64,000 nucleotides of DNA from Russula earlei (taxonomy: Eukaryota; Basidiomycota; Agaricomycetes; Russulales; Russulaceae), in contig JAGFNK010000268.1 in assembly GCA_025769875.1 (NCBI GenBank), positions 1 to 64,000 of the forward strand. The letters are read 5' to 3'. Numbering within the stretch: the first letter of the stretch is position 1; each line of letters opens with the position of its first letter. Below the pieces are notes generated by a model, which saw only the letters and a list, made by a program, of their open reading frames with translations, ran no database searches and was not told the DNA's origin. A program made the translations under genes and the position numbers. Shown here piece after piece: positions 35,492-45,722 of the stretch.

Positions 35492-36983
35492 ATGCTCAAC
35501 GACGACCTCCCCTGGCCAGAACTCGGCAACGTCTCCAGAGGTGCCACTCGAGGCAACCAAGGACAGAAGGGCGTCATCTCCCCTCCCGGCCCCGACGGTC
35601 GCTCCCTCATCCAACTTCGCGTCCAACCCGGCGTCCTCACCGTCCTCTTGAACAAGCAGGCCACAGAGTGGTACCGCGCCCTCGACGCCGAGGTTAACCA
35701 CGCCCTGAAGCTCACAAAGACCTACTGGCGCAAGGCCCGTCGACGCCAGGACTACGACCCCGTCGCGGACCAGGATCACATGGAGCTCCACGAATGGCTC
35801 CAGCAGCTCAAGGACAAGGTCATGTCCCACCTCGAGCTCCTCATGCAGCGCGGCGACATCAAGGGTCCCCCCTACGTCATGCCCGACAACGTCGAACTCG
35901 CCTTTCTGCGAAAGTTCATCGAACGCCAAGCCGCCGGCGTTCCCCACAATCCCAGACTTCGGAAAGCCTTTCTCGAAAATCGCCATCACTGCAACCCTTC
36001 TGCGCGCCTTCTCCCCTCCCCTCCCTCAGAGTCGCCCGAACCGTCAGACGAATCCGTCATGGACGGCGCCTCGAGCGATGACGGCTGGGACGCCGACCGT
36101 GGGCATCTAGGCCGTGGTCAGTGCACAGCACCCTTCCGCAGTCCAAGTTCCGTCCTTCTGATTCTTCATCATTATGCAGACCGCTCCATGTCGCGCTATT
36201 CCGGGCCCATCACCTCCCTCTCTTACCCGGTGCCGATAAAGTCGAGCCCCCGTCTGGGCAGCATCAGGACCCTCGAAGACGAGGCAGAGTCTTCCGGTGC
36301 GTTCATTCGAAACCCGTCCCGCGCTCCCCTCCCCAACATCTGTCCACTCACGGACGTCCGCAGGTGTTCACTTGCAAAGTGTCCGCGCTACGCTGCGTCG
36401 TGCCCAGAAAACTACTCAAGAATCATTCGCTGCTTACACAGCCTCTCTAGAGGCAGAACGCCGAGTGTCACAGGAATTGGCGGCACTAGAAGACCGGCGC
36501 GATCATCTCTGTAAGGGCGTCATTCCACTATCCTAGGCATTCTTGTTGACGGGCACCTTCCTCTTTCCAGTATCATTGATCCTACGTCAAAACCGGCGCT
36601 CACAAGGTGCGCATTGCCCCTTCCCTGGGTGCGCATGCATTGACGGAGGCCCAGAGGCCGTCTCGACATACCCCCGCAAGTTGTCAACGTACGACCCGGA
36701 GCCCGTGCGGTATACGCCCTACACCGCCCAGCCGCCGCCACCACCGAGGCCTGTTCCCCCGATGCGTTCTGCTTACACTTGGGACGATCGTGAACGCGAA
36801 GATGCCGGTTCCCCACACACATCGAGCGCCAGTGCGAGCATTGGATCGCCTGGGCGAAAGCACGGACGATCATGGGACTCGGAGGTAAGCGAGCGTGCTA
36901 TCTATCTCACCCCGGCCCCCGTTTCCGGTTTCTCATTGTTGCCCGGTTCTCCCCTGTCTGCTATCCCTGACTTGGACTCCTGA
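35492..36983 (+). CDS. Hypothetical protein with coiled-coil segment (four exons)
   Basis: Spliced product of 433 residues, family not recognised. Exons are 35492-36116, 36180-36296, 36364-36510 and 36571-36983. Introns (63, 67 and 60 bp) are GT-AG and all phase 1. The N-terminal 170 residues form the most ordered part: GRSLIQLRVQPGVLTVLLN, ATEWYRALDAEVNHALKLT, HMELHEWLQQLKDKVMSHLE and VELAFLRKFIERQ suggest helices. A Ser/Pro-rich linker follows, then a heptad-like helix encoded by exon 3 (RATLRRAQKTTQESFAAYTA through SQELAALEDRRD) that is probably a coiled coil. The C-terminus is Pro/Ser-rich and contains HCPFPGCACIDGG. Consistent splicing and a single coherent product make it likely to be a real gene; cellular role unknown. 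Confidence 0.7.
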
Positions 36984-39332
36984 GGGGAGAAATGTGGGAA
37001 AATCTCCGATCTGCCTTTATTTTTTTTTTTTTTGAAGATCAAAATCCGAATGCCCTGTGCTGACTTGCGACACTTTTGCAGGACCCACCGACTCGGAAGC
37101 GCCTCGCGGGGTCGGTGTCAGGATCGCCACTTATGGATGCGTCGTGAAACGTGTTTACACCCCGGGCCTCCAGTTGTACTGCCCTCGTGCCCCGGTTCCC
37201 ATCCTATCCTTGCATTGACAAATGCAAAATGCGCGCGCGGGTCGAGACAAGCGACCGGGAATTGTGCAAGGATGATGAAATGAAATTAAGCGAGGCCGAT
37301 GCTGACACCCTGATGATGACGTGAACACACGATTCGATCACGATGACTTTTTTTTCTTTCTTTTTATTATTGACTTCTGCTTCACGTTGTCGCTGGTCGA
37401 TATGTAACCGCCGCTCTGCTCATGCTCATTGCCGTCGTCATCATCACCGTCGCATCGTATGCTAACTTCACGTCCTAATTACGCCGTTGTTGTAGTTCGT
37501 AAGCGCACGTATACCCCTCCCATCCTGTGTTAACAGCAACCAACTAACGATATATGAACAAATTTGGGGATGATGAAAAAGAGCAGGAAAAATAATTCCG
37601 AGATCAATAAATGTCAATCAATGTGTGCTGCTGTGGCAATCACTCGTGTCGCACTCGTCGTGTTGTGCAAGTGTGACACTTGCAGGGTCCCGGGCGAGGA
37701 GGCAGGTTGTGGGTTGCACAGCCCTACTGTTTCAACCGCCACCCTACGAGAATAAAGAGCATACAATACAAGCACGGGTTCGTGTGAATCCCAGAGTGGG
37801 GGGTGGGGCGTGTGAGTCGTCGACGACGGGATGGGGCATGGCTTGATGATGGATGGATCATAATGGCGCATGCCGACCGACTCGCAAGGATCACACGTCA
37901 AAAAAAAAAAAGCAGGAAAAATACATATGTATTCTCTCCTCCCCACAGCGGTGGTGGTGGTGGTGTTCAGTTAGCCCGGCGTGTGCGCGCGGCGCACTCT
38001 TGCCTGGCATGCGGCCATCATGGCATCACCATTGCCCCTGCCCTGCCCCTGCCCCTGCCCTTTGCCAGCAAAAGCAAATAGAGAGATGGAAAGAGAAGAG
38101 AAGATAAGAGAAGAGAAAAAATTAAAAATAAACCCGGATGCCCCAAATGGCAGTCGGTGCGGCATCGCCTCCTCCGCCTCCTCCGCCCCGCCCACGACGC
38201 CCAACCGACGCCCGACAGCAGACGGAGGGAGGACGACGAGGACGGAACTCGAACTCGAACCGGCGGGAGCGGAAGCGGGGAGGAAAGGTGCAGCGGTGCA
38301 GGCAGGCAGGCAATGCCCTTGCTTGAAATGAAAGGACTGGACACCCACCCAGGCTCTCGGATCATCAAATCAAATCATCATCAAGTGAAGTGTGAAAAAA
38401 ATACCCCAACGCCGACCGGCACATGGTTCTCCTCCCGCTATCGTCGGACGCATCACGTAGTGTGCGCATCCCAAAAAAAAGAAAAAAAAAAAAAAAGCAC
38501 CAACAGTTGAGCCGCGCGTCGAGTTCCTCCTTTGGTTAGGTTAGGCAGCTGTCTGTAACGCAACGCAACGCAACGCACGCAACACGGATGCACCCACCAC
38601 CACGCATGCAACACAACACCAGCATGGCATGGCCGCCCAAAAATAAAATTGTCATCGTCATCGTCATCGTCATCACCAACAACATCATCCATCAACAACA
38701 ACAACAATATCATCATCATCATCGTGGTCTTCGCGATCAGAACGCGTCCAGGGGCGGGAGAGAAGGGGGTGGACACGCTAGTCAACTGTATTCTTTTTTT
38801 TCCCACAGCCCACTTTTCGTGTAATCTATCACCCACCCCTTGGCCGCCCGGAACCCCGCGTGCTCGCTAATTCGAGATGTCAGCACTGACAACATGTCAA
38901 GAAGGCAAATGCTGCGCAGGGCGCCTCGGGAACAAATTATCATTAATATTTGTGGCACTACGCCACCACCCGCCCAAGCGAGCGTCGATTATTATAAGCG
39001 CGGGTGACCAACCAGCGAACTAATCACGATGTGCTAAGCAAAATTATGATTGGGATTGTGACTACTCGAGCGAAATTGTCTCGCGCCCGCAGCGGTCCTA
39101 CTTACTTTGCGGAGTCTTACATGCCATGCCTCGGTGGTCTAGGTCCAGCTGGGCCGGGGGCTGGGACACCTCGTAGCACAAGCGATCGAAACTTTAATTT
39201 GCAAAACGATCCATAGACGAAGGCTCTTCTTGCGATCGTTTCAAGGTACCACCACAATACAGTACAAACGATCCGAAACAGAACGGGGGGCCCGAAATTC
39301 GTGCCTCATTCCAGCGTGGGGTGCGGCCGTCG
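36984..39332. other. Low-complexity intergenic region
   Basis: No gene supported. It contains T and A homopolymers (for example near 37020-37035 and 38465-38490), CCCTG-type repeats at 38035-38062, CGCAA units at 38556-38575, four GTCATC units at 38651-38674 followed by CAA and CAT runs, and GAGAA repeats near 38090-38115. ORFs here translate to homopolymeric peptides in all frames. Confidence 0.5.
38651..38674 (+). repeat. Microsatellite (GTCATC)4
   Basis: Four exact GTCATC units, followed directly by degenerate CAA and CAT runs to about 38722. Part of the simple-sequence zone between the gene at 35.5 kb and the aquaporin. Confidence 0.9.
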
Positions 39333-40772
39333 TCACACCCTGCTGCTTCTCTCCACGACGCGGTCGTCCGCGCGTATGACGCTCCCAAGATCTCGAGGCG
39401 AGGATTGAAGGTCAGTAGCGTCTTGCCCAGGATTGAGGGTCCAGTACTGGTAGCTGTGGAGCGAAGAGGCACGACATAACAAATTGTTCAGTCCTTTGCG
39501 TCAGCGCCCAGACCCCTCGAAACGCAAAAGCAGAGACCACGCGCAGTGGGCCCATGACGTACTGTTTCAAACTGATGTAGACCGCGGTCGCAAGGAGCGC
39601 GCCCAGACATGGGCCCAGCCAGTACTGTGAAATTGTCACCATGGCGTCAGCTATTCCTTTCCATCCCGTGCGAGGGGTGGGATGTGGGTCAAGGGGTCCG
39701 GATCCTCTCTCAACCCCATTTTCAAATTCGGGCGAGAAACAGGTACAAGGGTGATGCGAGCAAGAGAGACTCAACGTACGATCCAGTGCGAGTCGTTCGG
39801 AAACCCTGACACTACCGCTGGTCCAAACGCACGCGCTGTATTCATGGCGGCACCCGTGTACGGCACAGCAAATCTACGATTTTCGTCGAGTCGCGTGAGG
39901 CGGGAATTCGAACAGACCGTCAGCGTTCACGCGTTAGCGAAGCGCAATTGATGGACGTGATACGGAACCGGGCCGGCATTCGAAAGTTGAGAAAGGGAAA
40001 ACGACGACTCACAAATGACAAGCGAAGAGCGTCAGGCCCACGCCAATCTACGATTTTCCGGCACGGTCGGAAGGACAGTCAGTCTTTTGGCGGGAAGCAG
40101 ACGGGATGACTTGACTCATGGACGCGAGAGCTAACATACGTACAGGGGCAAAGGGGGTCGAACTATGCTTTTCGGCAGCCAGCATCAGCACGGAAAGGCA
40201 AAGCGCCGCAGTAATGAACATCTCAATAAACACGGCCTGAGCATGGTTGATTCCCCGGGAGGGAACCGTGCTGATTACAAGTTAGCCGAGTCCGCTGTAG
40301 CAGACGTAGCGATAACGGTGGAGGGGAGGACGTACTTGTACGAAAGTGGATCAGGAGTGAGCGAGAGCACGATGCCTGCCGCTGCGATGGCGCCGGTCAA
40401 TTGCGCGATGCAGTAAAGAACAAATCGCCTTGGGCCGATAGAGCCCGAAAGGAGGAGTGCGAGGCTGACGTCCGGGTTAAAGAGCCCGCCGGTGGCGCGG
40501 AAGAAGAACCAGGCGGATACGAGCAAGCTAAGTCCAAAGACTGTTGCGATGTAGAGCGCCCGCTCGAGGTCGGACCCCTGTACATGGTACGAACCCTGGG
40601 TGCCACCGAACGCGAGTAAGAGAAATAAGGTCGTCCCGATAAATTCAAAGACGGCGGCCTTGGCATCGCCGGCGAAGGAGGTGTTTGGCCAGTAATCTTG
40701 GAGAAGCGTCGGGCGTGTCATTATTATCAGAGAAAGGTTGAAGACGTCATTGTGACGGGGGGGAGCCTCCAA
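39333..40772 (-). CDS. Aquaporin (MIP family water/solute channel)
   Basis: Six-helix membrane channel of the major intrinsic protein family. The first exon (to about 40347) carries LLQDYWPNTSF, KAAVFEFIGTTLFLLLAFGG, ATGGLFNPDVSLALLL and the third helix, ending LTPDPLSYK/N. Later exons give NTVPSRGINHAQAVFIEMF, ITAALCLSVLMLAAEKHS, IGVGLTLFACHL, FAVPYTGAAMNTARAFGPA, QYWLGPCLGALLATAVYISL and a tail YQYWTLNPGQDATDLQSSP, with stop at 39335-39333. The first NPA box reads NPD and the second NTA, so both differ from the classical motif while the flanking GLF and ARAFGP are kept. Start: Met at 40772, or the internal Met at 40721 (MTRPTLLQDYW), which looks more like the family N-terminus. At least five introns. 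Confidence 0.9.
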
Positions 40773-40802
40773 GTGACCAGCACGTGATGGGCAGCCTCGA
40801 TG

Positions 40803-41559
40803 TCAGTCCCAATCAAGCTTCGAGTTTGCCCGTCGTCTTTTTGTCTGACTGCGTCTGTCCTTTTGAAGCAGACGCTGCGCATTCGCATTCCGCTCTAGCA
40901 CCCTCACACGTTCCCTCTGCTCTTCTGATGGCTCATTCTGGATTTGCTGGGATGCAGCAGAACAAACGAGGGCATGCAACTACAGGAAATGGTCGACTTG
41001 TCAGTCCGGGATGAGATCGGAATGATGTGACGGATAGGTTCTACCTTGGACAGACAGTCATCAACATTCCGTGCCTGTGAACGATGGACGGTCGATGTCA
41101 ATAGAATGGAACGTGTTGATTTGACGAAATAGGGCTACACGGCGTTATCAGCAACAACAGAGACCAACAGACGTCGATTACAGACCGACTGTCGGAGGCC
41201 ATCACGCGCCCAGGGGGGTATCCAAGAGGAGTCCAAAGGGCATCGCACTGTCGCCTTTGTATTTACTTTGTTGACGTTCTGCGCGGCGATAGACTCGTTC
41301 GATGTGATGCAGTGATGGGAATGATCGCGGGACCCACCTGACCACCGGGACCGGAACTCCGGGAAAAGGCGATGTCGACCGCCGTTCTCGGTATCCGACT
41401 TGCTCTAAACCGCGCCAACCAGTCACCAGCACCGGCCGCGTCTTTCAAAGGGGGCGGCGTTGGGAGTGACGTGCTCAGAGTGCTATGCCGTGCTATCCGG
41501 ACAGCTGACCGAACATGAGGCCAAGACGGCGAGAGAACGCTTGGACGGCCAAGAAGCAT
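40803..41559 (-). CDS. ICT1: Mitochondrial GGQ peptidyl-tRNA hydrolase (ICT1-type release factor)
   Basis: Class I release-factor fold protein that hydrolyses peptidyl-tRNA on stalled mitochondrial ribosomes. Exons 41559-41338, 41278-41186, 41134-41045 and 40979-40803, introns of 59, 51 and 65 bp (GT-AG, all phase 0), give 193 residues. The N-terminus (MLLGRPSVLSPSWPHVRSAV) is basic and suited to mitochondrial import. The core contains VDIAFSRSSGPGGQ followed by NVNKVNTKATVRC; the GGQ tripeptide is the catalytic signature. Then WIPPWARDGLRQS, STRSILLTSTVHRSQARNVD and DCLSKLHALV. A highly basic C-terminal tail (QKDRRSQTKRRR, SKLDWD) matches the ribosome-binding tail of the family. Its stop lies only 30-81 bp upstream of the aquaporin start on the same strand. 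Confidence 0.95.
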
Positions 41560-44263
41560 TGGAACGAGTCACTCACTCGCGCTTGTTCTCGCTATTTCTT
41601 CCCTCCCGGGTATTTCCGCTTACCAATGTTGCGCGGTTCCCAGTACTGTCATTTCATCCTCGGCGGTCAGTGAATCCTGGGTGGACATAGGTTGCAAGGT
41701 TCTTCTCACATATTTTGTTCAAATCACATGTCCGTGATCCCTGTCTCGTCTCGATTCCTTTCAAAAAAGTCCTCCAGTAAGAAGTGCGGTGCTGCACCTT
41801 CCCATCACGGCGCTACACGCACACACACCAGTTTCACGCAGACACTCGGCAGAACTGCGCCGCTACCATAGACACCCTCCAGGTGCTCACACAGGCTGCC
41901 CTTGTGATCATCGCCCCTCGCTCATTTTCACGGACGCTATCCTTGGCCAAGTGTATGTGGCAGGCCCAGGCCCAGGGTCCTTGTTCTTGTGTTTGAGGGT
42001 TTTCACTTGCCACTCGAGTCCTTACCCGACCCATTGTCCACCTCCATTGTTGTCCTGACCAGGTCAAGGTGTCCGTTCACCATCTACCACCCTCGACTCG
42101 GCATCCAGCGAAGGAATGAACACCCATCGCTCGTCATTTTTTGATCATCTTTCGCATTCTCTTCGCGATCAGGCCGTGCTTTAGATCTGACAGACCGTAC
42201 GCGCCTTGCAAAAATCGTCGAGATGCACGGTATCGAAGCCGCCGCGACGCGGTAGAAACTCTCTCCTCCACACTGCGGTATCTGATCGGGCAGGTCGGCA
42301 GCCGAGGCACCGTAGTGCGTTGCTTTGACGGGTAACTCGGCGGAATCGGGTGATCTGAGGGACCTCAAATGGGTTGCGCTGGGATAGTAATAAATGGCCG
42401 GGTCCAATGAGGCTCGACCAGAGTAGTCACGGTCGGGTCGTCGTTCTACGAGGTGTCGTCTCCTTATCAAGCAAATTCGGTCAAGGCACTACCACCCTTT
42501 CCATAGACGAAACTTTGCTTCCATACGAGTCAGTAACGTGGTTCCCGGATATGCAGCCGGTACCCGCCATCAGGTTCACCGGAGGAGAGCGAGACACGGT
42601 TTTATTATTTTTAAAGCGAGATACATTGACCAACGGCAAAGTAGGTGAACCCTTGATCGATTTTTGCAGATTCGTGATGCGACATCTATGGCAAAATCAA
42701 CACCCCCGTGCTTTTGCCTCTCTACTTTCGGGAAGACGGAGGAGTTCGGTCGGTCCACTTCGGGTTTCACGACCGAGGTGACTTGTCGTTTCGACCTCGA
42801 GAGGCACGTATCAATCAGAACCCCGCATGTAGAGATGAGGGTGGAAGGCTTCCGGCCCTGCCAATAATTCCAAGTACGTCAGTGGAATTCCCCAGGTATA
42901 AATACCCTCAGCCGAGTTTTCTCCACTTGGGTGAAGAAGAAGAACTAACCGACCTTCTTTCTCAGAATCGTGAGTTTAGCGGCTCCACAATTTGATGAAA
43001 AATCGCTTCGATCTAGTCTGCAAACTCAATCTGTGACGAGGGGATCCGCCACGAACTTCAGAATCTCTAACCGAGAACTCAGCTACGGACGCGAAGCAGT
43101 AGCCTACTCTCCGGCACCTGGATGATCATCTCGACTCTGGGTCCCTCGTCAGAGTAATCTGCACCAAGAAATCGTGTACCGAAAGGGCCAGCACCATGAC
43201 ACTGCTCTGATTGAGACGTGGACCATTCACGTCCCGTCGGTCAATCGCGGTCGAGATGTTGCGCTAGGCGGGTGAGTTCCTCAGGTGAGCCACAGTGTGC
43301 CCTGGCCAGCTGCTTTGGCCCCCTGACTGGTCCTAAACTACGTGCCATGGGAGGACGTATCATCCGCCACAGGAAGAGTGGCCTCACTGGCGTCAATGAC
43401 GCAGATCTCGGCGCAACCTCGTCCTAGTCCTAGTTAGGGTCAACAAACACCCCGTTATTAACGAGTCCTGTATTCCACCTGACTTCCGCGCTTGTTGCGA
43501 TGATGTCAAGCAGTGGATCAGCCAACAAATATTTCGAGGGCGCATTTCCATATCCGAGAACCGTCCCGAGTCCCAGAAGCAATGGTTGATTGCCTCAACC
43601 AAGCTACCGATATATGGTCCTCATCCGCTAGTTAGGCTGTACGTGCTTCGAACGGATCACTTCTCCATCGGGGTTCAGCGGGTCCGCCATCTCGACTCTG
43701 ACCGGTCACGACAACGCCATTTCGAATATCAGGCGGGGATTGCTCACCGCATCAGCCAATCAGGATATCAGCAACCCTCGACAATCACTGGGAGTGAGGT
43801 GGTGTTCCGCGGCGGAATGCCGGCCTTCTATGTGGTCGCCGTTCGGACAAATGCCTCCTTTCTTCATCAAGCGTCCATTCACGACCATCGTTCCAGGTTT
43901 TTTTTTGTTTTTTCTTTCGAGCAGAGAGTCTGATCGCCGTATCAAAGTTCTGTGGTGGTTCAACAAGGTGAAGATTTTTTCATTTTTTTGGGGTGCCGTC
44001 CCCGGGCCTCGCCCCATCTTTTCCTTCCCCCTTCCCCAAAAGTGAGGCAAGGACCCTGCGGATATGTATGATTCGAAGTCAGAGCCGATTTGCTCCTGAT
44101 GAGAGAAAATACTCGGCCGGCGACTTGGTAGAACAGAGAGAGAGCGAGACCTCATCCCGCAATCCACCTGTAGAGGAATGAACGACCGTCCGAGCACGAC
44201 GTGAAGTGGTCGGTAGTAGCGAGCTCAGCATCTTAGCAGACCTTGCAAACGCAGTTGGCACCG
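41560..44263. other. Unresolved region, possible plus-strand gene
   Basis: No complete gene could be assembled. Between about 42370 and 42995 all three plus frames have partly coding character; a segment LLPLYFREDGGVRSVHFGF is the most natural. A further frame at 43586-43933 on plus also looks plausible. No domain is recognised. A lineage-specific gene or a decayed one with frameshifts would explain this. Confidence 0.25.
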
Positions 44264-44395
44264 TCGGATATGGTGTAACGGCTAACATTGCCGCCTCTCA
44301 CCCGGGGGTTACATGCAGGAGGGGTCTTCGCGGGATTTCTCTTGCATGTGACCAGACAAATCGCGGCAGCTCGGGGTTCGATTCCCCGTATCCGA
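44264..44395 (+). tRNA. trnE(CUC): tRNA-Glu (anticodon CUC) with a 61-nt intron
   Basis: Exon 1 44264-44300 and exon 2 44362-44395 give a 71-nt mature tRNA. The 7-bp acceptor stem TCGGATA/TATCCGA pairs perfectly. The D arm contains an A box (TGGTGTAACGG, 44271-44281). The anticodon stem GCCGC/GCGGC encloses the loop CTCTCAC with anticodon CTC. The T arm CGGGG-TTCGATT-CCCCG includes the B box (GGTTCGATTCC, 44375-44385). The intron 44301-44361 sits after position 37, the canonical site, and has a perfect 7-bp internal stem ACATGCA (44311-44317)/TGCATGT (44343-44349). A T8 run at 44399-44406 is a good RNA polymerase III terminator. All parts agree; only experimental splicing is unproven. Confidence 0.95.
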
Positions 44396-44398
44396 ATG

Positions 44399-44406
44399 TT
44401 TTTTTT
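44399..44406 (+). terminator. RNA polymerase III terminator of tRNA-Glu
   Basis: Run of eight T four bases after the tRNA 3' end on the coding strand, the usual Pol III stop signal. Confidence 0.85.
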
Positions 44407-45722
44407 GTTAAATTTCATGAGCCACGACAAAACATTCTATGACTGGATGTCGTCGGTATTACATTTGACGACTGGCTACGCTACATGATGACAGACAGTG
44501 CTACAATAATATCACCTCCGACAAAGGCACACTGGGAAGGAAGAACATTGTCAGTAAAGGTGTAAAAACGTGAGTGACTGGTTCAGGGAAATTCAGAGAG
44601 CCTTGCATGTAAGATCTTTGCCGAAGCTCAGAAACAGCTTCTAGTTCTTTGTTGAAATTCTCATCCCAAAGTAATACAGGAATTGGAGGTAGGTTTAGAG
44701 CAAGCAGACTTACGTGAGAAAAGGTGGGGTGTCTAGATTTAGATAGAAAACTGGTCAACCATAGTCAAAATGCTCAAGATGAGAAATGAGATCAAAATCA
44801 GAAGGGTTGCCCGAAAATTTGAGCTGTGGCGGGCACTTTCGGCAGCGATTATACGAAGACCGTCGTGTTAAAGAGCATCATGGAGAAATCGAACGAGGTC
44901 GCGAGAGAGCGGGGTACTTACTTTGATATAACGAGGGACCCACACAATATGCAACTGCGATGGGCCCGTTGAGTCAACCTAGATTGAAGAAATCATCAGC
45001 GCTAGACTAGAAAACCAGTAAATGGTCGGTAGATCAGAAGAGTAAAACAGCCATGTTTGTCGTCAATCTCAGACCGTATTCCACGGAAGAGGTCAGGCGG
45101 TAAATCCATGAAGATACATCATAGAGAAGTGACAAGGGGGGGGGGAAAGTTCGCTCACACATGGGCGAGGTTCCTAGCCCTGCTAGATCGGATCACCTAA
45201 AGTTATGGGAAGAGTCTGGCGCATGAGTAACTTGTCTCGAAGGGCCAGACGAGGCGATGAAGTTCAGATGGTACGAAGAATGAGAGCATCGAGCCGGAGC
45301 TCTCAGATACTCTAGTTTGAATGATTTTGGTGTCGTCCTGACAGGCAGAGTGGATGGTTCACGCTGGCTCACCTGTCATTTGACTCGTTGGCCGAGCAGA
45401 GGTGCTAGTAGGGGAAGGAGAGGTCAGCGGATAGAGTATAACAAAGAGGCGAGGAGAATGAGAATGGTGAGCACCGATCAGTGTAACTATGACAAATATC
45501 AGTCCTCGCAGCACCATTCAGGTATAAAGGTGTGCTCGAATGAAGAATATAGATTCATCCTGTCGAAGTTGTGGTAACGAGAGGGAAACTCACCTCTTGA
45601 TCGTCACCGTTGCAGCCAAGTTAAGTTGAGTTTCTGTTTTTTGAGCACGACGACTTTAGGGTCGGCCGCCTTCCCAATGGCCGTTGACGGCATCGCTTCA
45701 GCTGGTGCTTTCGCTTTCTCAG
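44407..45722. other. Fragments of an unidentified minus-strand spliced gene
   Basis: A sharply bounded exon-like block reads VDSTGPSQLHIVWVPRYIK on the minus strand (acceptor AATCTAG, donor GTAAGT, about 44918-44974). A second block LKFSGNPSDFDLISHLEH follows about 100 bp downstream, near 44770-44823, after CCACAG. These suggest a multi-exon minus-strand gene between the tRNA and the hydrolase, but I could not link start and stop or name the family. Confidence 0.3.

Noticed and set aside
38000..38370. Overlapping ORFs of 115-125 codons on both strands
   Set aside because: All frames are open because of repeat composition; translations are homopolymeric.
38536..38548. Two TTAGG units resembling telomere repeats
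   Set aside because: Only two copies and no further array, so not a telomere or interstitial telomeric tract.
42636..42671. Apparent 29-nt GT...AG intron in the unresolved 42-43 kb frames
   Set aside because: Much shorter than every confirmed intron in this window (47 bp or more), so not used to build a gene model.
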